NCBI GenBank assembly: GCA_009869945.1
Contig: WIXG01000763.1
Location: 1-22,819 of the forward strand
Direction of reading: 5' to 3'
Length of the DNA: 22,819 nt
Source: Mesaphorura yosii
Lineage: Eukaryota > Arthropoda > Collembola > Poduromorpha > Tullbergiidae
Shown: positions 9,234-18,100 of the stretch, in pieces
How the letters are laid out: each line of letters begins with the position of its first letter
Numbering within the stretch: position 1 is the first letter of the stretch
Translations under genes and position numbers: made by a program
Notes under the pieces: generated by a model
Told to the model about the DNA's origin: nothing
Seen by the model: only the letters and a program-made list of their open reading frames with translations
The model's database searches: none

Positions 9234-11976
9234 ATGGCGCCAGGACGCTTTTACTCAGTGAAAGTGAAGTTCCAGTGTGCTCTAGTCCTTGGCGTGGTGC
9301 TGTTATCAGTGGCGCTGGCTGATAAGAGTGAAAACAAGAGTCAGACTGGCCAGAAAGTTCAAATCAGCAGTAGCAGCAATTCATCGAGCCCACTCGTCGC
9401 CTCGTCTCGCGTTGGTGAAATCGCCCGAATTCGGATAGTTTATGGGCCCCAGTCGAAGTCAAACACCTCCAAGGAAAAGCAACGAACCGTCAAGAAGACG
9501 AGCAAGGAAACCCCCAAGCCAAATTCCTCGTCCATGTCTTCGAAGCAGCCCCAGTCCCAAGCATACAATTATGCCACGATTGAGCCGGTTGCGAGTGGAT
9601 CGGTGAGTCGAGTTCGAATTTATTCAGGGAAGGTCCCACCAAGGCCGCGTCCATCTCCTCCACGTCCGAAGGTGATTATTCGTCCTCACCAGCACTCGAG
9701 ACCACGCGGGCCGCCGAGGCCCAGGCCCCCTCATCCTCACGCGCCAAGGCCATTGACTCTGACTGTAAGCGGGCCCGCGCCAGCGGGTCCTCCTGAAAAA
9801 ATTCAAGCTTCGCCTTCGCCGCCTTCAGCACCAGAACCAGTATTCCATTCTCCGCCGCCACCACTGCCACAAGAACACCTACATCCGACCCATTTTTCTC
9901 CACCACCGCAACCTCCGCCATCGCCCGTGCCCGAAAAAGTGGAAGTTTACGTCGTGAGTGAAGAGCAGGTGCGAAATGGGCCGGTGATCCTGAAATCCTC
10001 GCTCGAATCCCAGTCTTACGCACCAACTCCAGCTTATCACCCAGTGCCACTGCCACCACCTAGAGGGGCGCATTATCCAAGTAGTGCCGCCACGGCTGCT
10101 CGAGCCCAAATCCCGACGCCGTCGCCCAATCCATTTGAGTACTTGCGCGAGTACGACCACCCCCACGACTATGAGCACGAACATCGGCAGCACAGCAGCC
10201 AAAGCTACAAGTACGACCGGCCTCGAACGCGAACGCACGAACACGGCCACGGCCCGCGAATGCCGCCAGGTTTTCAACCGGAGCAGCAAATTCCTGGAGA
10301 GCTCAGCGACAGCTTCGGGCTTTCCAGCTACGACCGCCGCCCTCCTGGGTCACTAACTTCTGCGCAGGCCAGCAGTGAGTCGAGCGAGTACGACTTTACG
10401 CAAGGGCGAGAGCAGTCCCCACCAAGGATTCCGGTGCCCGTCCGCTCGCACGACGGCGCCTTCACGAATATGCACGCCCCAATACCCGGTCGCAATAGCA
10501 ATGGACTGGCGCACCCAACGTATACGAAGAATTACTGGCTTTCGGGGCTCAACACGCCAGAAGTCGTTTTGGGTAAGAAAATGCCTTGTCCTTGAATAAA
10601 GCTCAGGTCGGGCGACCAAGCTAGACATCCGTGATTAATTTGGATTTGGTAAATGTAACTATTTCAGAGGATTTAAAGATAATTGACGACAGCATTACCC
10701 TTTCGGGCTTTTCAAGCGGAGGAGGAATGGCTCAGCAGATGTTCATGTCTTATCCAAGTTTATTCAGAGGAATTGGCGTCTTTCAAAACAGTAAGTTAAA
10801 GTTGACGCTACGGCACGAAATTCAAATGGCAGTTCAGTTAATTAAGTTTTGGTCGATTTCTTTAGCGTACTACCGCTGTGGGCGCGGCAACGGCGACATC
10901 AACGATTTCGACGCGGCCTGCACGGCGCTGGGAAATCACTCCCAGGCGTACGACCCCAACGTCGCCATCAACGACATCAACGCGTACTTCCACAACGGCC
11001 TCATCGAAGATCCACGCAATCTCCGCGATAAACTGCTGTACTTGTACGCTGGACTCCAGAACGAGATTTTCAGGCCGGAACAGATGCTCAGCACCATCCG
11101 CGTCTTTGAGCCGTACATCGGGAATCGGTTTCGGATTCGCACTCGAGTGCAAGACGCCGCCAATTTGCTGGTAAGTCGACGCTCCATTTCGGGACGGGAA
11201 GCCGGACATTTTTGGATCTTGGCTGACTTCAGGCACCTGATTCGCTGATCCTCTTCTCGTTCTTGTTTCCAGCCGACAGACAATTTTGGCGGTCCGTGTT
11301 CGGAATCTGGAGCAGAAAATCACTTTTTAGGAAACTGCCACCTCAACGGCCCCTTCGAAGCGTTGGGCTTCCTGCTCGGCGAGGACATCATCAAACTCCC
11401 AGACGAAACGGTGAAGCCCGACCTCAACTCGCTCCTCGAATTCGACCAGAGTGAATTCTTCGAGCAAGACAGACAAGCCCAGGCCCAGAATTACATGGCG
11501 CGGACGGGCTACCTGTACGTGCCCGACCGGTGCGGGCCGAACGGGAACGTGCGCTGCCACTTCCACGTGTACTTTCATGGCTGCCGGACCGGTCGCGAGT
11601 ACAACGACGGGAACCACATTCGCAACTCAGGCTTCCTGCAGCTCGCCGAGCTTAACGACGTCATCGTCATGTTTCCGCAAGTGCTGCGGAGCGCGAGGAA
11701 CCCGCTCGGCTGTTGGGACACGTACGGATACACCGGCCAGCTTTACGGTAAACCAAAATGAGTGAAATTCTCACTTACGTTAAGAATTTTTCCGTCTCAT
11801 CCGGTTTCTCTTCCCTCGTCGCAGCCACTCAAAAAGGCGTTCAGGTGTCTGTGATTCGGAGGATGCTGGCACGTGTCTTGGGCCAAGACGGCTACCGACC
11901 AGCCCCTGCGCCGACGGGTCCGGACGGAAACGGCGGCGGTGATAGGGACAACGAACTGGCTCCACTTCCAGTGTAG
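9234..11976 (+). CDS. Secreted Pro/His-rich protein with C-terminal PHB-depolymerase-like (Esterase_phd) domain, probable pseudoenzyme
   Basis: Five exons join in frame: 9234-10572, 10668-10790, 10866-11170, 11273-11747 and 11825-11976 (797 aa), with GT-AG introns of 95, 75, 102 and 77 bp. A signal peptide ends near residue 29 (ALA). Residues 30-440 are low-complexity, rich in Pro, Ser and His. The domain from about 447 matches poly(3-hydroxybutyrate) depolymerase-type esterases: lipase box GFSSGG with Ser462, YYRCGRGN at 489, QSEFF at 648, YFHGC at 689, CWDTYGYTG at 736 and YATQKGVQ at 747. The family hydrolyses extracellular polyesters by a Ser-Asp-His triad. Here the Asp position (in family SGTxDT) reads AGLQNE with Asn553, and the His position (AGH before TDxxG) reads AAN with Asn587. 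Catalysis is therefore doubtful. The join at 10572/10668 is supported by continuous domain sequence (VVLEDLKIIDDSITLSG). No canonical poly(A) signal is obvious after the stop. Confidence 0.85.
10595..10600 (+). terminator. Intronic poly(A) signal overlapping an in-frame stop codon
   Basis: If the first intron of the depolymerase-like gene is not spliced, reading continues for seven codons (GKKMPCP) to a TGA at 10593-10595, whose last base begins AATAAA at 10595-10600. GT-rich sequence follows (CAGGTCGGG). This is the arrangement expected of a composite terminal exon giving a short isoform with only the secreted Pro/His-rich part. Use of the signal is inferred. Confidence 0.4.
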
Positions 11977-12698
11977 ACAGTGTCGGTGTCAGCATTGGAC
12001 GTGGCCTTGTCCTTGACCGAGCATAACCCCCGTCACCGGACAGCGTCAGTGACCTGTTGAACCGTAATTTATGATCAAAATGATGGTAATGACAATGAGC
12101 ACTTCGAGCGCAAGCAAATGACAAATGTAATATGGTTAACCATAGTTTGTAGTTAATTTTAGCATAATTTAATCGAAAATTGTTGCGGTATTGTTATTCA
12201 GTGTATGAAAAGTAGGAATTAATTGGTTGTTGACATTTTTATGAATTCATGCGCCTAATTTCGACAAACTGGCAAGCCTTCGACAACATTTTCTGCAAGT
12301 CGCTCCAGTTTAAGCATTTATTTATTCACAAACCCGAAAAGCAAAGAGTCCAAACACGCAAGATGCAAGATTCAAGTCGATTTCCGTTTTCTTTCTTTTA
12401 TTCACTCATCAGTAATTCGGCGACCCACGACGAAAAGTACAGAATACAAAGTACACAACTGCTGAATTCAATTTCTATGCTAATTACTTGTAGTTTTAAA
12501 TACATAATGATAAATACACGAGTAGACGGACAACAATCACCAAGTCTTGAGAAGACTAAGACTGGGGACTTGAGAAGCCCAACAACGACAACGACAGACA
12601 TGCCGTTTGCCGTTGCGATCGTGTGTCCGCCGGCGAGATGAGATAAAAAGGAAGATTCTGCTTTACCTTCTTTCTGTCTTGTGATCTTCAGTCTGTCT
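11977..12698. other. 3' regions of two convergent genes
   Basis: The spacer between the depolymerase-like gene (+) and BuGZ (-), which meet tail-to-tail. No coding sequence is supported. Minus-strand AATAAA signals near 12402-12397 and in 12330-12314 suit BuGZ. No canonical plus-strand signal is found close to the stop at 11976. The open frames at 12249-12641 (+) and 12398-12721 (-) look like chance. Confidence 0.5.
12397..12402 (-). terminator. Poly(A) signal AATAAA, probably for BuGZ
   Basis: On the minus strand GAATAAAAG lies about 300 nt after the BuGZ stop codon at 12699. Further AATAAA copies are at about 12330-12314, so more than one 3' end is possible. Confidence 0.5.
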
Positions 12699-14577
12699 TC
12701 AGTATCTGCTTCCGCCACCACCGCCTGCTGACGTGGACGTCATCGGCCGTCGAGTGTACTCGAGCTCTGTGAGGGCACAATCAGGCATACGAGCGTAATT
12801 TGAGAACCTTCGCGCCGCGCAGCGGCCGCATGTTGGCGATAAAATTCGTAATTCGCGCCGAAACTTCCAAAATAAAGCCAATGCATTGCAAAATGCTGCA
12901 GCAAATTGATTTTAAAGCTTGAGCTTGATTTATGCCGTGCGATACTAATTGCTAATTGATGTTAAGTAAAATTGTAAAAGTAAAAAGTAAAAAAATCAGT
13001 TGCCAGTACCTTAGATTGAGAATCGAGTAGTAGTAGTACGTACTTATCCTAACCTACGAAGGACTTACGTGAACTCGACGATTGTATACTATGATTAAAT
13101 AACTGGGCCTGCGGCTGGGCGTGGCCGTGAGGCGGTTGTTGTCCTTGCTGCTGCTGCTGGGTGCCGCCTGTGCCAGTTCCTGTGAGCATCGGTGGAGCCG
13201 AAAACGTCTTCTGGTTCGGGAAATGGGCAGGCTGCTGCGCCCTCGCGTATTTGGGCAGTCTCGCTCGGCGCTCCTCCTGCGATTTCAAATTGCCACATGA
13301 GCATTGACTTGAATTTTGTTTTTGCCTAAGAAGCTTGACTTTTGCTTTATTTTACCAATGACACGTCCTCCGATGGGTGAATGATCTTGGATCCTGTTCC
13401 TGGTGGGATTACGACTTTCCGCTCCTCCAAATGTGCTTGCAGTTGCTGCTGCTGCGGCTGTTGCTGGTGAATCCCTGACATTGCCTGAGACTGCTGCATG
13501 GCCTGCTGTGCTTGCGCTGACTGCGAGCTCGGGCCCGCGTTTGTGATTTGAGGCTGGCCAACCATTTGCATGCCCATCGCCTGCGCCTGAGCCCCAGCCG
13601 CCGCTGCTGCAGCAGCCGGGAAGAGAGGGACCCTCGCCGCCGCCGCTGCGGCTGCAGCCATCGGAGCCGCCATGAACTGCTGTTGCATGAAAGGGTTCAA
13701 GTTCATATTCATGTTCGTCATGTTGACGTTCATGTTCATGCCCATGAAAGGGAACTGCTGCTGTTGGACGTGCTGGAACTGTGGGTGCCCCATCATTCCT
13801 TGCTGCAGGCGAGGGTGCATCATCGCCGCCATGCCGGGAGGCATCTGCTGTTGCTGTTGCTGCTGCCACATTTGCTGCATCTGCGCAAATTGGGCCGCTG
13901 CAGGCATCTGCGCCTGAATGAAGGGGTTCGGCCCTGTTGGCTGGTTCATTTGTGGGGCTGGAACACTGACGCTGACGGTAACAGGGATTTGTGGCTTAGG
14001 TGGCTCCACTCTTGCTGCTTTCTTGCTTGGCTCGTCATCCTCATCCGAATCTGAGTCCTTTCCGCCGCCTTGGCCCTTCCCCTTGCCACCACCACGCAGG
14101 CGGGCAGCTTCGTGCTCTTTGATGTCTTCTGGGGGAATGCCCTCCATCCCATAAATCTCAAGTTCGAGATTGGAAGCACGATGCGGAAGGGCATTCGGTA
14201 TTTTGTCGACCTTCTCTTTGTGAACCTGAATCAGAATGCAAAACAATTGTATTATTTTCTTCAATTCATTCCGTATACACTAGAGTATTATGAATGAAGG
14301 CACTTAATTGATTAAATATTACCTGCACGCAATGAACCGCCAGCCCGGGCCCAGTATACAATTTCTTGTGACACGTATGACATTTGAAGTGCTTAGCTTT
14401 CTGGTGCTGAATCAGAATCTTCTCGTCTTCGAATTCACGAGCGCAATACCTATAATTAGAGAATTAGTAGTCTCTTAAGTACGTTAAAATATCTACTTAT
14501 CAATTAAATCTAAGAAATGCAGCCCAGTTAACTTACCAGCACCAAGGTTTTGCCTGCTTCTTCTTTTTCCTTCCCAT
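12699..14577 (-). CDS. ZNF207: ZNF207/BuGZ, zinc-finger kinetochore and spindle protein (five exons, 437 aa)
   Basis: Exons 14577-14537, 14449-14323, 14225-13356, 13276-13069 and 12766-12699 join in frame with GT-AG introns of 87, 97, 79 and 302 bp. The N-terminus [16 protein letters not shown] and the fingers C-x2-C...HQKAKH and C-x2-C...H-x4-H (about residues 13-57) are nearly invariant in this family, followed by [15 protein letters not shown]. The GLEBS motif ([20 protein letters not shown], about 334-355) binds the checkpoint protein Bub3. The middle is low-complexity, rich in Gln, Met and Ala, as in BuGZ proteins that phase-separate on microtubules. The last exon supplies GGGGGSRY, like the GGRY end of vertebrate ZNF207, which supports the GTAAGT donor at 13068 over reading on to a stop at 13049. 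BuGZ loads Bub3 onto kinetochores and aids spindle assembly; it has also been linked to splicing. Human ZNF207 is about 480 aa. Confidence 0.93.
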
Positions 14578-15198
14578 ATTGTTACCTAACCGACTGTTTT
14601 ACTACAGACTGTCCAACCACTAGTCAATTAATCAAGTCAGTAATCACAATCAATGATTTAAAAATTAATTATTGTCAAATGCTGACTGACTCACTCGAAA
14701 TAAATCTGAACTTAACTACTCAAAGCAAAAGTCAAACAGAAACTGACAAGGGCTAATTAATCGAACAAACGAATAATGAAAGCCTAAATTAATTAGCACG
14801 TGTGTAAATTAACTCAATATTGTGCTTATAACATGACGGACGACAACGGAGGTTGCGTTACCGTGCAGTTAAAGTTAATGAACTTTCAATCTATTGACTG
14901 ACATGAATCGATTCTCTCAAGCCAAACCGAATTGAATGCAAGCGCCGCAGTTGCAGCCGCCTTGAGCGTCGTTTCGTTTCGTCTTTCTGTGTTCCTTTAT
15001 GCAGTATAACATTCAAAGATTCATCTTCCCATTCGAAATATGATTCAAGACCAAATCTCTATTTTAATTCAAAATTGATCAATTAATCACAAAATTCACA
15101 AATTCAACCAAGATTTAATACATTTAAGCCTTAGCTTGTAATTTCTGCTAATAAATACATTCCCTCTGCTGTGCCGCCAGTTTGGTGGCTCACTTGGC
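14578..15198. other. Spacer between BuGZ and the MED1 3' end
   Basis: About 620 bp of AT-rich DNA with no supported gene. It should contain the BuGZ promoter and the MED1 3' UTR; both genes run on the minus strand. An ATTAAA poly(A) variant for MED1 is at 15119-15114. The open frame at 14550-14756 (+) overlaps BuGZ exon 1 in reverse and is not coding. Confidence 0.5.
15114..15119 (-). terminator. Variant poly(A) signal ATTAAA, probably for MED1
   Basis: The first recognisable poly(A) hexamer after the MED1 stop on the minus strand, about 80 nt downstream (GTATTAAATCTTGG). The canonical AATAAA is absent on this strand nearby. Confidence 0.4.
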
Positions 15199-18100
15199 TT
15201 AACTCCCTGAATCGACAGCTCCTTCGTCACCACCGCCCAAACTCGCCGTCGTCGCTCCCCCGGTCAACGCTTCATCCATGAGGTCGTCATCGATCTGGAA
15301 GGGCGACACAGCCGGACCACCTCCGCCACCTCCTCCGCCTGCAGAGTGCGGGCTCTGCACGACGACCAGAGGACTTCTGAGCATGACGTTGGCCGGGAGC
15401 GGGGAGTTTGGCTGCGGGGAGTGGACAATATGGACGATGGAGGTCACTGCCGTGGTTGTGGTCCCAGCGGACATTGACGCAGACAAAGGTGATGGTGAAT
15501 TTACTCCCGCAATCGTAAGCGCCGACGGAGACGGTGACGAAGCTGATGCTGGAGCAGGGCTGCTCGAAGCCGGACTGGCCGCGCTCGGCGTCGAAGGCGC
15601 CAATGGCAATGGTGGAGGCGGCATTTCGACCACGGAAGGGTCTGCGCCGCTCGAGCTGTCCATCGGGTCTTCCGCCTGCTGCGTGTGTACAGACTCCATC
15701 GGTATCTCTGGCGGCCCTTGCCCTTGTCCCCCGCTCGTAAACTGCTGCTGGAGCTCTAGCACAGGCGGCGTGCTCTCGTGTGGCGATGCTGGCGTGTCTC
15801 CCAGCAGCTCGAGCTCGACGGCAGACGGTGCGTTGTTGGAATGCTCTAGCACGGGGAGTTCCGGCTCGAGCGGCGCTGCGGCTGCGACAGGAGTTGTTGG
15901 GATGGTCGGCGTCGTCACGTGATCCTCCTGCGTAGGCGCCGGTGAAGAGGCGTCGGGCGAAGCTGGAGTCTGGTCGCTTGCTGTTGCCTGCGCGGTTGTC
16001 TCTGGAAAGTCGTCCACAGCCATTTTGACGTCTTCTGAGCCGGAGACTGTCACCGGCGCTGCTGTTGCTTGCGGGGAAGTTTTCGCCGCCGCCGATGGAG
16101 GAGAAGGTGTCTTGGCCTCTTTTGTATGCGTCGCTTCAGGCGCCGCCGCCATCGTCGTCGTCGTCACCGCTGCTGTGATACCCGTAATCGACGGAGTCGC
16201 AGGTTTCTTCTTCGGTATCTGGAAGCTTGTATTGAATTTCGGGGCCTCCGCTCCGCCAAGCTCCAGACTTCGCACTGCTCCGGGCTGGAAGAGCTTCTTC
16301 GTCAAGTCGAGTTGCTGTTCCTTAGGGGAGGGCGAAGGCGCAGGAGAAGGAGATGCTCGTCCGCTATCAAGTTTAGCTTTCTTCAAGGGCAGTCCACCCG
16401 TGCCTGCACCCTTCACTCCAAGAGTGCCGCTGACGCTGCTGCTACCTTTGCTTGCTCCAGAATTGGGGCTGAACGGCCTCTTCATGCCACCGATGCCAGG
16501 CGACCCGGTCCCACTCCCGCTTTTCGAGCCCGACGACTTTTCACCCTTTGCCACTCCTGGCGCTGGTGTTTTGATGGTCAGCTTCAGGCCTTGACCACCT
16601 CCACCTTGTCTCACCGTGTATTCTGGGTTCGACCCACCACTGCCGGCACCTGCAGCATTTCCTGGCACGGCTTGCGTTGATTGCGAGGGCGTGCCACCAC
16701 CCCCATTTCCATTCCCACCACTACCGCCGCCCGAACCTTTTCCCTTTTGCTGCAAGTTTTGCATCTCCGTCGTAATCGTGCTGGATGCCTTCAGATAGTC
16801 CAGTCGGCTAAGCTCCTTCTTGCCACTGCCACCACTGCCTGCAGCGCCGTTCGCGTCTCCCGCGCCGCCTGTGCCCGAGGCGCTCTCGACAGAAGCCTGG
16901 CTCTTAAGCTTGTCGACGATGCCCGCCAGATCGCGTTTCTTTGTGACGGTACCAGTCTGCACGAATCCACTACCTTTCTTGACGCTGCTGCTGCCCAGCA
17001 AGCCTCCGCCTGGTGTCGTGGGCGTTGTTGGAGTGCTCGGCTCCGATCTCGTGCTAGTCATGCCGCAGGGGCCTGCAGTGTCATAAATCGGGCGAAGCGT
17101 CGGAGGGGCGGGGAAGGACGACGACTTCGAAAGAGGCTTCGGTGATCCCGTCGAAGGAGTGAGCGTGAACCCTGGTTTCTTGTCTTTCGCTTTCGGTTTC
17201 GACGCCGATGCAGTGGTCGTTGTTGTCGCGGTCGCTGACTTGAAAGTCGTGACACTCGTCTTACCGCTCGCTGTTGCTGCAGCTGCAGACTTCGGTCCGG
17301 GCTTCATCGATGAAGCAGTACCTTTTCCGCCGGCGGCGGCGGCGGCGGCGGCCGCAGCAGCAGCAGCCTTCTTCAGCCCCTGCAGTAGACCAGGAGTCCC
17401 TGTTTTTTGTGACAGCCCCATTCCAATACTTGCGAGAGACTTCTTGTCAAGCCCAAACGCAGGCGCTGCTGTGCCTCCTGTCTTCTTGAATATGTCTTCA
17501 TTCAGGCTTCCCTTCCGCTGCTTCTCTACGACACGCTTCTTCTTACCGAGCAACGCCTCGAATTCGTCCGCGCTCATCTTCTTCGTGAATGTCGGCTTCT
17601 TGTCAGAGCCTCCGCCGCCTGTAGCCGAAGTCGAGGACGCTTTGCTGACGATGGGTGTGACGGTGATCGAATTCGGGATGTTTATCGGCATCGCTCCGTG
17701 CCCGTGCAGAGGAATTATTTCGATCCCTGGCTTCATACCGGCGAGAATCGCCTGGGCTGCCGCAGACGTGGGCACCGAGCCTCCGCTAGACACCCCTACG
17801 CCTGCAGGCACGGGCGTTATGCTGAGGCTTGGCGGCACCATACGACCGGCTGCGTCCTGAAGTGCACCGAGCGTTTGCAGGTGAGCCGAGTCCAGGGACA
17901 TGGATCGTTTCGGGGCGTTGTCACGAGGGCGCTTTCCACCACCGCCCGCGCCGCCTTTCTTCGGCTGCATAAACTCAACCAACTCGTGCCCGTGCCCATG
18001 TCCGTGTGGGTGGTCGACGGGCTCTTGCTTGATGTTCGCGTTGGCGGCTGCGGCCGCAGCTGCCGCAGCGCTCAGCAGTTTGCTCGCCGCCATAAAGGAT

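Noticed and set aside
10631..11248. Separate gene starting in intron 1 of the depolymerase-like gene
   Set aside because: It reads through two introns; splicing at 10572/10668, 10790/10866 and 11170/11273 gives a continuous family sequence.
13049..13068. BuGZ ending at the stop codon at 13049
   Set aside because: A strong GTAAGT donor at 13068-13063 joins in frame to an exon ending GGGGGSRY, which resembles the family C-terminus.
16626..16635. GGTTCGACCC, a tRNA B-box-like decamer
   Set aside because: It is inside MED1 coding sequence, with no A box or cloverleaf around it.
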